64,000 bases of DNA from Mycobacterium interjectum (GCA_002102225.1 LQPB01000092.1:124001-188000); one strand, 5' to 3'; numbered from the stretch's first letter, positions 26,519-35,728 are shown. Translations and numbers: made by a program. Notes: generated by a model from the sequence alone, not told the origin.

Positions 26519-28370
26519 CGAAGCTCTCAAGCACCAGACCGTCGAGGTCGCCCTTGGCCCGCCATTCCTTGAGCAGGTCGTCGAACACGTAGAAGCCCGG
26601 CATGAAGGGATCGCCGATGGCCGAGCGGATGCCCTCGCCGCCTCCGCCGCCCTCATTGTTGTAATAGCCGGGGGTGCAGGACACCGCGAATTCCGTCGCA
26701 TCTATTGAGGTTTCGCGGATCGTCCTGACCCAATCGTCTTGGGCTTGCTGGCTCGGCTCGACGCTCACCGCTCGGCGCGCGATGGCCTCGGAAACGATGT
26801 AGGCGATGTGCTCGGCCTGCTGCTCGAGCATCGCGGTGGTATTCCCGGCCACGCCGCCCTGGATGAATCCGGTGAAGAACTGATTGGGGAAGCCTCGGCT
26901 GGTCATCCCGTGCAACGACTTGTAGCCGTCGCGCCAGTGATCGAACAGCGACAGGCCGTCGCGGCCCTCGATCACATCGATTGCGTACCGGCGGCTGATG
27001 TCCGTGGTGATCTCAAAACCGCTGGCGAAGATGACGCAGTCGACCTCGTACTCGACACCGCCCGCGACGATGCCCTTCGCGGTGAGCCGCTCCACGCCTT
27101 TGGATTCCGACACGTCAACCAGCGTGACGTTCGGGCGGTTGAACGTCGGTAGGTATTCGTCGTTGCTGCAGGGCCGCTTGCACATGAACCGGTAGTAGGG
27201 TTTGAGCGCCTCGGCGGTCTCGGGGTCGTCGACGAGTTCATCAACGCGCCGCCGCAAGCGCTCCATGACCTTGTAATCCTCTTCTTCGCGGATGGCCATG
27301 ATCTGCTCGACGGTCAGCGATGCGGGATCGTCGGCGGCCGCGATCCGCGCGGTCAGGTTGCGCCCGAGTTCGGTCCAGAAGTCGCACACCAGGTCTGGCT
27401 CGTCAAACACCGCTCCCTCCCCCAACGGGGACCAGCGGTGGAAATTGCGTTTGCGTTGCTCCTGCCAGCCCGGCCGCAGCGACGCCGCCCACTGCGGGTC
27501 CGTCGGCTCGTTGCCTCGCACGTCCACCGACGAGGGTGTCCGCTGAAACACGAAGAGATGCCGGGCGTCTCGGCCCAGGTGCGGAACCAGCTGCACGCCG
27601 GTCGCACCGGTGCCGACGAGCGCCACCCGCTTGTCCTGCAGCTTGTGCAGTCCGCCGTTGGCGTCCCCGCCCGTATAGTCGTAATCCCAGCGGGCGGAAT
27701 GGAACATGTGCCCGGTGAAGTCCTTGAGCCCGGGGATGCCCGGCAGCTTCGGCCTATTGAACGAGCCCTGTGCCATCACCACGAACCGGGCACGGATGTC
27801 GTCGCCGCGATTGGTGCTCAACCGCCAGCGCTTGATCGTCTCGTCCCAGCGCGCCGTGCGGACCTGGGTGGAGAGGATGGCGCCGTCGTAGAGCCCGAAA
27901 TGCTTGGCGATCCGGCGGCAGTGCTCGTAGATCTCGGCGCCGTCGGCGAACTTCTTGGACGGAAGATAGCCGAGTTCCTCCAGCATCGGGATGTAGCAGT
28001 AGGCGTCGTTGTCGCACTGGATACCCGGGAAGCGATTCCAGTACCAGACCCCGCCGAAGTCCCCGCCCATCTCGATGATGTGCACGTCATCGACGCCGGC
28101 CTTCTTCAGGTACGCGCCGGCCAGCAGACCGGTGATGCCGCCACCGAGCACCGCCACGTCGATGTCCTCGTCGATCGGCGTGCGCGGCGTGACCGGCGTG
28201 TGGGGATCCACCTCGGCGAATTCCGCGAAATCGTCTTTGAGTTCCAAGTACTGCTTCGAGCCCTCCGGGCGCAGCCGCTTATCGCGCTCGTGCAAATACT
28301 TTTCGCGCAGCGCGTCGATATCGATGTCGTCCGGCGTCTGCGTCGGCCCGCAGGTATCGAACAGTGGCAT
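26511..28370 (-). CDS. FAD-dependent Baeyer-Villiger-type monooxygenase
   Basis: The 619-aa start has AGGAG just before ATG 28370. It has class B flavin monooxygenase layout: an FAD Rossmann motif VAVLGGGITGLLAGAY near residue 72, the fingerprint FTGHMFHSARW (FxGxxxHxxxW) near residue 223, and an NADPH motif VALVGTGATGVQLV. The long N-terminal extension is typical of type I BVMOs on bulky ketones. It would insert oxygen next to a ketone to form an ester or lactone using NADPH and O2. Its place between a Rieske oxygenase and an SDR, with a lactonase-like gene opposite, fits ring cleavage. Confidence 0.9.
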   Translation of the reverse strand: MPLFDTCGPTQTPDDIDIDALREKYLHERDKRLRPEGSKQYLELKDDFAEFAEVDPHTPVTPRTPIDEDIDVAVLGGGITGLLAGAYLKKAGVDDVHIIEMGGDFGGVWYWNRFPGIQCDNDAYCYIPMLEELGYLPSKKFADGAEIYEHCRRIAKHFGLYDGAILSTQVRTARWDETIKRWRLSTNRGDDIRARFVVMAQGSFNRPKLPGIPGLKDFTGHMFHSARWDYDYTGGDANGGLHKLQDKRVALVGTGATGVQLVPHLGRDARHLFVFQRTPSSVDVRGNEPTDPQWAASLRPGWQEQRKRNFHRWSPLGEGAVFDEPDLVCDFWTELGRNLTARIAAADDPASLTVEQIMAIREEEDYKVMERLRRRVDELVDDPETAEALKPYYRFMCKRPCSNDEYLPTFNRPNVTLVDVSESKGVERLTAKGIVAGGVEYEVDCVIFASGFEITTDISRRYAIDVIEGRDGLSLFDHWRDGYKSLHGMTSRGFPNQFFTGFIQGGVAGNTTAMLEQQAEHIAYIVSEAIARRAVSVEPSQQAQDDWVRTIRETSIDATEFAVSCTPGYYNNEGGGGGEGIRSAIGDPFMPGFYVFDDLLKEWRAKGDLDGLVLESFDG

Positions 28371-28382
28371 GTGTCTCCTAAA

Positions 28383-28432
28383 CCCGATGGTGCCGACCCG
28401 CGGCTCGCGGCGCCGCCGCCGCGCTTGCGATC
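28383..28432. repeat. Short intergenic repeat, copy 2
   Basis: CCCGATGGTGCCGACCCG starts a 50-base GC-rich block that ends CGCGCTTGCGATC. It is closely similar to 50838-50884 and to 18070-18115. It fills nearly all the gap between the Rieske oxygenase stop and the monooxygenase ribosome binding site, inside an operon, so it is unlikely to be a full terminator here. Confidence 0.55.
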
Positions 28433-28436
28433 GGCA

Positions 28437-29813
28437 TCAAAGCTCCCGCGGTTCGCCGGTACCCATGTACTTCGACAGTTGGTAGTGAAGGTTGACGGTG
28501 CTCCGCTCCCGATAGGGATTGGGCCTGGTGCCCGGGAAGCCAAGCGATTTCATGCCCTGCTGGACCGCGGCCATGTTGGAGAAGTCCTGGGGCAAGACCG
28601 AGCGCCATCGCGGGTCTCCGACCGGTGTGTACTCCCACTCCGTCTGGGGCTCTTGGCCTTTCGGGTACAGCTCGAATACCGATACCTCGAAAATGCACCG
28701 GTCGGGGTTGTAGCTGGGGTGCGGTCTCGCGCCGTAGCACAGCGCGCTGGTAAGGCCCTGCCCGATCTGGAAGTTCGGGAAGATCTGCCATGCCGTGCCG
28801 GCCTGCCCGAGGATGTCGGGCGGAATCGTCGGCCAGATCACGCCGCGGGCTTCGTCGTCCCGGCGCGCGGACGCCAGCCAGTGCTCGAGGACCTTGTCGG
28901 CCGGGGTGCCCTCGGGCAATTCGTCGACCAGCCGCTTGGCGGCGTTCACCAGCGTCTGGGTGGTGGTCGCGTTGGTCTCCTCCATGGTGTAGACCTGCAT
29001 CTCGGCGGTCGACAGGCGCGGATCGGCGCCGATGCCGAGGCGGATCTTGGACTTGGTGGCCTCCATGTCCTCCGGCGCGTCGTAGCCGATGTTGCTGTGC
29101 TTGCCCTGCGCCTTGGCCCAGCCCTTGAATTCGCCGAACTTGTTGAACTCCGGATGGGTTGTGTAGACGTGGTAGGTCTCGTTGAACGCCTCCAGCGCGA
29201 CCTTCCAGTTGCAGTCGAAGGACAGCCACTTGCGCCATTTGCAGCGCATGTTTTCCAGCCCGAACGGGTCGAGGATCTTCGCGGCGGGAAAGAGGTAATC
29301 GGCCAGCGGCTCGCAGTCGGGGTCCATGTTGATCCACAGCCAACCGCCCCACGTGTCGACCTTGACCGGTCGCAGGTGGGTGTTGTCGGGAGTCAGCGTT
29401 TCCCGCCAGTCCTGCTGTTCGCGGATGTGCGTGCACGCTCCGTCCAGGCCGTACGTCCAGCCGTGGAAACCGCACACGAACGACTTGCGCGCGCGCCCGC
29501 GGGCGTTCTTCGCGCCCTCGGGTGTGTCGATGAGCCGCCGCCCCCGGTGCATGCAGACGTTGTGGTGCGCGCGAAATTCGTTCTCGCCGCTGCGCACGAC
29601 GATGATCGAGTCGTCGAGGATGTCGTAGGTCAGGTAACTGCCCACCTCGGGCAGCTCTTCGACGCGGCCGACCTGTTGCCAGACTTTTCGCCACAGCTTG
29701 TCGCGCTCGGCGCGGGCGTAGTCCTCGCTGATGTACGCCTCGACGCCGATCGTCATCGGCTTCGAGAGTTCCTCGGCCGCCGGTGATTTCACATCTTTGG
29801 CCAGATCGGTCAT
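28437..29813 (-). CDS. Rieske non-heme iron oxygenase, alpha subunit
   Basis: The protein has 458 aa from ATG 29813, whose A is shared with the upstream stop (TGATG). The Rieske [2Fe-2S] ligands are CMHRG (Cys-X-His) and CGFHGWTYG (Cys-X2-His) near residues 86-110. The catalytic domain has NWKVALEAFNETYHVYTTHPE, whose key points are the bridging Asn/Glu and the two His of the facial triad. It hydroxylates an aromatic or alicyclic substrate with O2 and electrons from a reductase. No ferredoxin or reductase gene is in the cluster, so it must borrow partners encoded elsewhere. The long open frame beyond 29813 belongs to the next gene's strand shadow. Confidence 0.92.
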   Translation of the reverse strand: MTDLAKDVKSPAAEELSKPMTIGVEAYISEDYARAERDKLWRKVWQQVGRVEELPEVGSYLTYDILDDSIIVVRSGENEFRAHHNVCMHRGRRLIDTPEGAKNARGRARKSFVCGFHGWTYGLDGACTHIREQQDWRETLTPDNTHLRPVKVDTWGGWLWINMDPDCEPLADYLFPAAKILDPFGLENMRCKWRKWLSFDCNWKVALEAFNETYHVYTTHPEFNKFGEFKGWAKAQGKHSNIGYDAPEDMEATKSKIRLGIGADPRLSTAEMQVYTMEETNATTTQTLVNAAKRLVDELPEGTPADKVLEHWLASARRDDEARGVIWPTIPPDILGQAGTAWQIFPNFQIGQGLTSALCYGARPHPSYNPDRCIFEVSVFELYPKGQEPQTEWEYTPVGDPRWRSVLPQDFSNMAAVQQGMKSLGFPGTRPNPYRERSTVNLHYQLSKYMGTGEPREL

Positions 29814-30667
29814 CACATCCTCCTCATGGCCGCGCGGAAGGAGTCGTCTTTGAGGAACAGTGAGGTGTTGTCGGCGCCGAGGTGGCTCCATCGCAGGTCC
29901 AGGCCACCGTCGACCAGCAGCGTCTGTCCGGTGACGTAGCTCGACATCTCCGAGAGCAGGAACAGGATCGCGCGGGCCTGTTCCTCGGGCAGCCCGCGCC
30001 GGCCCATCGCGATCGCCCGCCTGTCCCGATCCGGGTCCTCGTCGACGTAGGTGCGTGAGGCCGCGGTCTCGGTGACGCCGGGAGCCACCGCGTTCACCCG
30101 AATCCGCGCCAGCGCCAGCTCGAGCGCCATGGTGCGCGTCATCGCGGCGATGGCGGCCTTGGCGGTCCCGTAGGCGATGTGAAAGGGCGCGGTGTTCATG
30201 CCGCTGATCGAGGAGATCGACACGATCGAGCCCGGCAACTGTTGTTCGACCAGTTCCGCGGCGACGGCCTGGCTCATGAAAAAGGCCGTCTCGAGGTTGT
30301 CGGTGAAGACCTTGCGCCAGTCGCTTCGCGCCACCCGGGTCGACGGCATCCACGTCGACGGCTCGGCCCCGCCCGCGACATTGACCAGACCGTACAGGCG
30401 GCCGTCGACCCGGCGTGCCTGGTCGATGACCGCCGCGATGCCTTCGTCGGTCGACGCGTCCGCGGCGACGGGCACGACCGCCAGGCCCTCTTGCGCCAAC
30501 GGGGCGACGTGCTCGTCGAGATTTTCCTTCGACCGGCTCACCGCGATCACGGTGGCGCCCGCCCGGGCGGCCATGCCCGTGACGGTCGTGCCGATGCCGC
30601 CCCCGCCGGCACCGGACACCACCACGATGCGACCGCGGAGCCCCAGGAAATCCTCGCGATCGTCCAT
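29813..30667 (-). CDS. Short-chain dehydrogenase, first gene of the leftward catabolic operon
   Basis: The protein has 284 aa from ATG 30667, preceded by AGGGAAAGCAGGG. It has an SDR cofactor site in slightly unusual form (VVSGAGGGGIGTTV), NVAGGAEPS where NNAG is typical, and catalytic SSISG and AYGTAKAA (Tyr-X3-Lys). C-terminal VTGQTLLVDGG marks a classical SDR. It is the promoter-proximal gene, directly beside two operator-like sites, and overlaps the Rieske gene by one base. Likely job: oxidising the alcohol or diol made by the oxygenase. The start at 30667 is better than upstream codons, which run through the operator. Confidence 0.87.
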   Translation of the reverse strand: MDDREDFLGLRGRIVVVSGAGGGGIGTTVTGMAARAGATVIAVSRSKENLDEHVAPLAQEGLAVVPVAADASTDEGIAAVIDQARRVDGRLYGLVNVAGGAEPSTWMPSTRVARSDWRKVFTDNLETAFFMSQAVAAELVEQQLPGSIVSISSISGMNTAPFHIAYGTAKAAIAAMTRTMALELALARIRVNAVAPGVTETAASRTYVDEDPDRDRRAIAMGRRGLPEEQARAILFLLSEMSSYVTGQTLLVDGGLDLRWSHLGADNTSLFLKDDSFRAAMRRM

Positions 30668-30715
30668 GCCCTGCTTTCCCTGCCTCAGACCCGCCGGCCG
30701 CGGCGACCTGCCGAT

Positions 30716-30727
30716 TTGTCTGGACAA
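30716..30727. promoter_or_regulatory. GntR/HutC-type operator, site 1
   Basis: TTGTCTGGACAA is a near-perfect palindrome (TTGTC/GACAA) with the GTCT..AGAC-like core used by HutC-subfamily GntR repressors. It lies 49 bases upstream of the leftward SDR start, and a second copy of TTGTCTGGAC lies at 30813. A weak extra inverted repeat, GTTCT-N9-AGAAC, lies between them at 30736-30754. Confidence 0.6.
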
Positions 30728-30812
30728 CATACCGCGTTCTGTCCTTTGGAGAACACTATTCCCATCGGCAGAGGGGGCTGTCAAGGCCGAACCCCGCACG
30801 AGTTAGCGCCTA

Positions 30813-30824
30813 TTGTCTGGACTA
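30813..30824. promoter_or_regulatory. GntR/HutC-type operator, site 2
   Basis: TTGTCTGGACTA repeats the first ten bases of site 1 exactly, 97 bases away, and lies 55 bases ahead of the rightward ATG at 30879. Two matching sites in one divergent promoter, with a HutC-type regulator gene two genes away, suggest joint repression of both operons. The TTG at 30813 is also an open reading-frame codon, but I read it as operator, not start. Confidence 0.58.
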
Positions 30825-30878
30825 GTAGTAATTGATAACGTCCAGCTCAATCGGCTGACGGAAGGACCTCGGCAGGGC

Positions 30879-32501
30879 ATGTCCATTTCACGGGCCAGCT
30901 CGACGCAACCCTCGCGCTATGCGGTGGCGCAGCCACTCGATGTGACCGAGGGCTGGGAGGTCGAGCGGCTCACCGAGCCCAGCCGGCTGTTCGGCGCCAA
31001 CGGCTTGCGCACCGGCCCGGACGATCGCATCTACATCGCCCAGGTGACCGGCAGTCAGATCAGCGCGCTGGATCACCGCACCGGGGAGTTGCTGACCGCC
31101 AGCCCCAAGGGCGGCGACATCGTCGCGCCCGATGACGTCGCGTTCGACGCGTCCGGGAACCTCTACGCGACCGAGGTGATGGACGGCCGAGTCAGCGTGC
31201 GTGACACCGGCGGTCGCACCCGGGTGCTGCGCGACAACGTGCCGTCGGCCAACGGCATCACCTTCCATCGCGGCCGGTTGTTCGTCGGTGAATGCCGCGA
31301 GGGCGGGCGGCTGCTGGAATTGGACTTGGCGGGTGGACCGCCACGCGTGCTCCTGGAGAACGTACCGTCACCGAACGCGATGGAGGTCGGGCCGGACGGC
31401 CTGCTGTACTTCCCGGTGATGGGCGCCAACGAGATCTGGCGCGTGGACCCTGACGGTGGCGAGCCGCACTGTGTCGCACGCGATCTCGGCGTGCCCGACT
31501 CGGTGAAGTTCGACGCGCGGGGGCGCATCGTCTCGACGCAGGTGGCAAGCGGGCAGGTGCTGGGCATCGATCCTCGCACGGGCGAACAGCGTGTGCTCGC
31601 CCAGCTCAATCCCGGGCTGGACAACTGCACCTTCGTCGGCGACCGGCTGTTCGTCTCGAACTTCACCGGTGAGATCACCGAGGTATCGCCCGACGGCACA
31701 ACGCGATCCGTGCTGCCGGGCGGGTTCAACTGGCCGATGGACCTGGCGGTGGGCCACGACGGCCGCCTGTACATCGCCGACGGCACCTACTTCTATGCCG
31801 TGCTGCCCGACGGCTCCCTGCACACGGTGGGAATGTTGTTCAGCCCCGGCTATCCCGGGTTCCTGCGCGGGCTCGCATCGAGCGGACCGGGCGAGTTCAT
31901 CGTCACGACGTCGGGCGGCCAGGTCGCCCGCTACCGGCCGGAGGCGGCTGAAAGCGACGTGCTGGCAGACGGTTTCGACCAGCTCTACGGTGTCGCCCTG
32001 AGCCCGGGCGGTGTCGTCTTCGCGGAGTTGGGCACGGGGCGGGTGCTGTCGCTGGGCTCGGGTGGCATCGATGAGCTGGCGACGGGTCTGCGCGAGCCGG
32101 TCGGTGTCGCGGTCGACTCGGACGGGGCCTGCCTGGTGGCGGAGGCCGCCGCCGGACGGGTGGTCAGGGTGGACGGGTCGCGGGTCGACACCGCGGTCGC
32201 CGAACTGGAACGCCCCCAGGGCATTTGCGTGTGCGACGGCGTGCTCTATGTCGTCGACGCCGGCGCGAAGGAATTGGTCGCGTTCGACATGAGCACCGGG
32301 ATCCGGCGGACCGTCGCGTCGGGGCTACCGGTGGGCCCACCGCCGGGCGTGGTGCCCAAGCCGCTGAAAGGCATGCCGCCGTTTTCCGGCCCGCAGGGCC
32401 CCTTCGCCGGTGTCACCGCCGCCGCCGATGGAACTCTCTACGTCTCGGCCGATGGTGACGGCAGCGTCCTGGCAGTGCGCCGATCCCGGGGCGGCCGCTG
32501 A
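30879..32501 (+). CDS. SMP-30/NHL-type beta-propeller protein, double length (lactonase-like)
   Basis: The protein has 540 aa from ATG 30879. It contains about a dozen blade-like repeats of the form DGxLYxAE/DxxxGRVxxxD, such as PDDRIYIAQVTGSQI, SGNLYATEVMDGRV and HDGRLYIADGTYF. SMP-30/gluconolactonase proteins have one six-bladed propeller in about 300 aa, so this looks like two in tandem. Family members hydrolyse lactones using Glu/Asn/Asp-bound metal; I cannot place the metal ligands with certainty. Its stop overlaps the GntR start by one base. Next to a Baeyer-Villiger enzyme, lactone opening is a fitting role, but a pure sensor or binding protein is possible. Confidence 0.8.
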   Translation: MSISRASSTQPSRYAVAQPLDVTEGWEVERLTEPSRLFGANGLRTGPDDRIYIAQVTGSQISALDHRTGELLTASPKGGDIVAPDDVAFDASGNLYATEVMDGRVSVRDTGGRTRVLRDNVPSANGITFHRGRLFVGECREGGRLLELDLAGGPPRVLLENVPSPNAMEVGPDGLLYFPVMGANEIWRVDPDGGEPHCVARDLGVPDSVKFDARGRIVSTQVASGQVLGIDPRTGEQRVLAQLNPGLDNCTFVGDRLFVSNFTGEITEVSPDGTTRSVLPGGFNWPMDLAVGHDGRLYIADGTYFYAVLPDGSLHTVGMLFSPGYPGFLRGLASSGPGEFIVTTSGGQVARYRPEAAESDVLADGFDQLYGVALSPGGVVFAELGTGRVLSLGSGGIDELATGLREPVGVAVDSDGACLVAEAAAGRVVRVDGSRVDTAVAELERPQGICVCDGVLYVVDAGAKELVAFDMSTGIRRTVASGLPVGPPPGVVPKPLKGMPPFSGPQGPFAGVTAAADGTLYVSADGDGSVLAVRRSRGGR

Positions 32502-33250
32502 TGGCGCAAGCCCTCTCCAGCGAGCACCGCTACTTACAGATCGCGCGCACACTGCGCAAGGAGATCGTCGACGGCGTGTATCCGGTGGGCTCGCAGCTGC
32601 CGACCGAACACCAATTGTGTGAGCGATTCGCGGTCAGCCGGTACACGGTCCGCGAAGCGCTGCGCCGGCTGCGCGAGGACAACCTCGTCGCGTCACGCCC
32701 CCGCGCGGGCACCCGGGTGGTTCCCCGGCCGGCATCCAGTTCCTATGCGCAGGAGACGATGTCGATCGACGACCTGCTCGCCTTCGCCGCCGGCGCACAG
32801 CTGACGATCGAATCCAACGAGATGGTGACGATCGACGACGAACTCGCCGCCCGGACCGGGCTGGAGCTCGGCACGCAGTGGCTCTCGGTGCGTGGCTACC
32901 GGCGGGCCGACGGGGCGTCGGTGCCCCTGTGCCGAACGGAGTACTACATCAACCGCACCTTCGCCGCGGTCGGCAGGCTGCTGCAACGCCACGCCGGGCC
33001 GATTTTTCCGTTGATCGAGGACCTCTTCGGCGTGAGCATCGCCGAATTGCGCCAGGAAATCGCCGCGGTGCTGCTCCCGCCCCAACTGGCCGACGGTCTC
33101 GGAGTTGAGGCGGGCACGGCGGCGCTACAGATGCGTCGCACGTACAAGACCTCCGACGGCGAGGTCGCCCAGGTGACGATCAACACACACCTGTCGTCGA
33201 GCTTTCGGTACGCGATGACCATGCGCCGCGTGAACGAGCAGGCGGACTGA
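32501..33250 (+). CDS. GntR-family regulator, HutC/UTRA subfamily
   Basis: The protein has 249 aa. The N-terminal winged helix (HRYLQIARTLRKEIVDGVYPVG, then LPTEHQLCERFAVSRYTVREAL, key words only) spans about residues 9-75, followed by a UTRA ligand-binding domain (about 95-240) ending in FRYAMTMRR. The ATG shares its first base with the previous stop, so it is translated with the propeller gene. HutC-type proteins are usually repressors released by a pathway metabolite. The two TTGTCTGGAC sites 1.7 kb upstream are the expected targets, making this the likely local control gene for the catabolic block. Confidence 0.92.
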   Translation: MAQALSSEHRYLQIARTLRKEIVDGVYPVGSQLPTEHQLCERFAVSRYTVREALRRLREDNLVASRPRAGTRVVPRPASSSYAQETMSIDDLLAFAAGAQLTIESNEMVTIDDELAARTGLELGTQWLSVRGYRRADGASVPLCRTEYYINRTFAAVGRLLQRHAGPIFPLIEDLFGVSIAELRQEIAAVLLPPQLADGLGVEAGTAALQMRRTYKTSDGEVAQVTINTHLSSSFRYAMTMRRVNEQAD

Positions 33251-33262
33251 GGTGAAGCGTCG

Positions 33263-34924
33263 GTGATCGCCCGAGCCCACCACGACCCGGCCCTCGCGGC
33301 GGAGGCATACCGGCGTGGATTGTGGGTGCACACCACGCTGGCCGATTCCCTGCGCACGGCAGCGGTGACCTCTCCACAGCGAACGGTGTTGGTAGACGGG
33401 GACACTCGGCTGGACTGCGCCACGCTACATCACGAGTCGACCGGGTTGGCGAACGCTTTGCTGGCGCGGATGCCCGCCGGAAGTGTCGTGTCGTTCATGC
33501 TGCCGAACTGGCACGAGGCCGCCGTCATCTACCTGGCCGCCACGCTGGCCGGCATGGTGGTGAACCCGATCCTGCCGTCGCTGCGCGACCATGACTTACG
33601 GTTGATCCTCGAAGACGCCGAAACCGCAATGATCTTCGTCCCGCACCGCTTCGGCGGACACGACTACTCGGCGATGCTGGACCGGGTCACCGCCGCGATG
33701 AGCCCCGCCCCCGAGGTGGTGGTGCTGCGCGGCGAGCCCGGTCCGCACACTCCATACCCGGCTCTGCTGGGGACCCCGGGCGCGGATCCGCCAACGCTGC
33801 CGGCCCTGGATCCCGACGCCGTGCGGATGGTCCTCTACACGTCCGGCACCACCGGTCGCGCCAAAGGCGTTCTGCACAGCCACAATTCGCTGCATGCGCT
33901 GATATGTCAGATCCGTGACAGCTGGAGCATCGCCCCGGGCGACGCGTTCCTGGTCCCCTCGCCGATCGCCCATATCGGCGGCTCGATCTATGCGTTCGAA
34001 TGCCCGCTGCTGTTGGGCACCAGCGCGGTGCTGATGGACCGCTGGGATCCCGCGGCGGCCGTGGCGCTGATGGATGCCGAGCGGTGCACCCACATGGCCG
34101 GGGCGACACCGTTTCTGCAGCAGCTGTTGTCGGCCGCCGAGCGCACCGGCAGCCGGCTGCCCGACTTGAAGGTGTTCGTCTGCGGCGGCGCCTCCGTGTC
34201 GCCCTCGCTGATCCACCGCGCCGCCGAGTATTTCGCTCAGGCGGTGGTCACCCGGGTGTACGGCTGCACGGAGGTGCCCGTGGCGACGATCGGCGCACCC
34301 CGGCCCGACGAAGCCGGTTGGGCCGCAGCGACCGACGGGCGGCCCGGCATCGCCGAGCTCAAGCTAGCCGCGCATGAAGCCGCGCCGCCCGGCGACGGCG
34401 AAATCTGTGTGCGTGGCCCGCAGATGCTGCTGGGCTACCGGCACGCCGAGGACGACGCCGATTCGTTCGACGCGGCGGGGTTTTTCCACACCGGGGATCT
34501 CGGGCGTTGGATCGATGACCGCTACCTGGTGGTGACCGGGCGGGCGAAGGACGTCATCATCCGCAACGGAGAGAACATCTCCGCCAAGGAAGTCGAGGAC
34601 CTGCTCGCCACGCACCCGGACATCGCGGAGATTGCGGTCGTCGGGATACCCGACGAGCGCACCGGGGAAAGGGCCTGCGCGGTGATCGTGCCGGCGGGCG
34701 CCGCGAGGCCGGACGTCGCGAGCCTGGGTTCGCTTTTGGCGGGCAGGGGAGTCGCGAAATACAAGACGCCGGAACAGGTGGTCATCTGGGAGGCGCTTCC
34801 GAAAAACGATGCCGGGAAGATCCTCAAGCATCAGATCCGAGCGGCGCTGATATCCGCGGCGATCCCAAGCGCGGCGAGGCCGGGCGCGGCCAAGCCGGGC
34901 GCGGCGGGTCACCGCGCTGAGTAA
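33263..34924 (+). CDS. AMP-forming acyl-CoA synthetase of the catabolic cluster
   Basis: The protein has 553 aa from GTG 33263, 12 bases after the GntR stop. ANL motifs are LYTSGTTGRAKGVLHSHNS near residue 190, VYGCTEVP, FHTGDLGRW, and GRAKDVIIRNGENISAKEVED with the C-terminal Lys region PKNDAGKILKHQ. It resembles medium-chain or cyclohexane-carboxylate-type ligases. The last 25 residues are a low-complexity tail with AARPGAAKPGAAGH repeats. It probably activates the acid formed after ring opening. It is followed after 11 bases by an SDR gene. Confidence 0.9.
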   Translation: MIARAHHDPALAAEAYRRGLWVHTTLADSLRTAAVTSPQRTVLVDGDTRLDCATLHHESTGLANALLARMPAGSVVSFMLPNWHEAAVIYLAATLAGMVVNPILPSLRDHDLRLILEDAETAMIFVPHRFGGHDYSAMLDRVTAAMSPAPEVVVLRGEPGPHTPYPALLGTPGADPPTLPALDPDAVRMVLYTSGTTGRAKGVLHSHNSLHALICQIRDSWSIAPGDAFLVPSPIAHIGGSIYAFECPLLLGTSAVLMDRWDPAAAVALMDAERCTHMAGATPFLQQLLSAAERTGSRLPDLKVFVCGGASVSPSLIHRAAEYFAQAVVTRVYGCTEVPVATIGAPRPDEAGWAAATDGRPGIAELKLAAHEAAPPGDGEICVRGPQMLLGYRHAEDDADSFDAAGFFHTGDLGRWIDDRYLVVTGRAKDVIIRNGENISAKEVEDLLATHPDIAEIAVVGIPDERTGERACAVIVPAGAARPDVASLGSLLAGRGVAKYKTPEQVVIWEALPKNDAGKILKHQIRAALISAAIPSAARPGAAKPGAAGHRAE

Positions 34925-34935
34925 GGACGGGTGAG

Positions 34936-35709
34936 ATGCAGGTTGCAATCGTCACGGGAGCCAGCAGCGGCATCGGCCTCGGGTGCGCGACGAAGCTCGC
35001 CGAGCTGGGCATGGCGATCGTGGGCACCGGACGCGACGAAGGCCGCCTGGCCGAACTGGAGGAATCAGTCGGCGATCCGGATCGCGTCGCGACGCTCGCG
35101 GTCGACCTGACCCGCGACGACGCGCCGCAGCGGATCGTGGATCTCGCGGTCGCCCGGTGGGGCCACATCGACTTCCTGATCAACAACGCCGGAGTCGGCA
35201 GCCCCAAGCCGTTACACGAAACGGACGACGAAACCCTGGACTACTTCCTGGGTTTGATGCTGCGGGCGCCGTTTCGCCTCACGCGTGACGTGTTGCCCCA
35301 TATGCGGCCCGGGTCCGGAATCGTCAACATCACATCCACTTTCGCCGTCATCGGCGGCCTTCGCGGCGGCGCTTATTCCGCGGCCAAAGGCGGGCTGACC
35401 GCATTGACCACCCACATTGCCTGCCAGTACGGGGCGTCTGGCATCCGCTGCAACGCCGTCGCTCCCGGTGTGACGATGACGCCGATGATCGAGAAACGCC
35501 TGGAGGACGCGCAATTCCGCAAGATCAACACCGAGATGACCCCGCACCAGCGGTTGGGCACCATCGACGACATTGCCAGCACCGTCGCGTTCTTGTGCTC
35601 GCCGGGTGGAAGTTTCATCAATGGGCAAACGATCGTCGTCGACGGCGGCTGGAGTTCGACGAAGTATCTGTCGGAGTTCGCGTTGACGTCGGAATGGATC
35701 GCGCCGTGA
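34936..35709 (+). CDS. Short-chain dehydrogenase of the rightward catabolic operon
   Basis: The protein has 257 aa; AAGGACGGGTGAG precedes ATG 34936. Classical SDR features are VTGASSGIGLGCA, NNAGVGSP, catalytic ITSTF (Ser region), AYSAAKGG (Tyr-X3-Lys), and FINGQTIVVDGG at the C-terminus. It sits between the CoA ligase and the alcohol dehydrogenase, with 19 bases to the next start, so it is likely part of the same transcript. Substrate not determinable. Confidence 0.9.
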   Translation: MQVAIVTGASSGIGLGCATKLAELGMAIVGTGRDEGRLAELEESVGDPDRVATLAVDLTRDDAPQRIVDLAVARWGHIDFLINNAGVGSPKPLHETDDETLDYFLGLMLRAPFRLTRDVLPHMRPGSGIVNITSTFAVIGGLRGGAYSAAKGGLTALTTHIACQYGASGIRCNAVAPGVTMTPMIEKRLEDAQFRKINTEMTPHQRLGTIDDIASTVAFLCSPGGSFINGQTIVVDGGWSSTKYLSEFALTSEWIAP

Positions 35710-35728
35710 ACGTGTCGAGGAGGTCGCA

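Noticed and set aside
30813..30878. Longer start (TTG 30813) for the propeller gene
   Set aside because: The TTG is within the second operator-like palindrome; ATG 30879 is more likely.
34860..34921. GCGGCGAGGCCGGGCGCGGCC-like direct repeats at the end of the CoA ligase
   Set aside because: In frame and encode a low-complexity Ala/Gly/Pro tail; not a separate repeat element.
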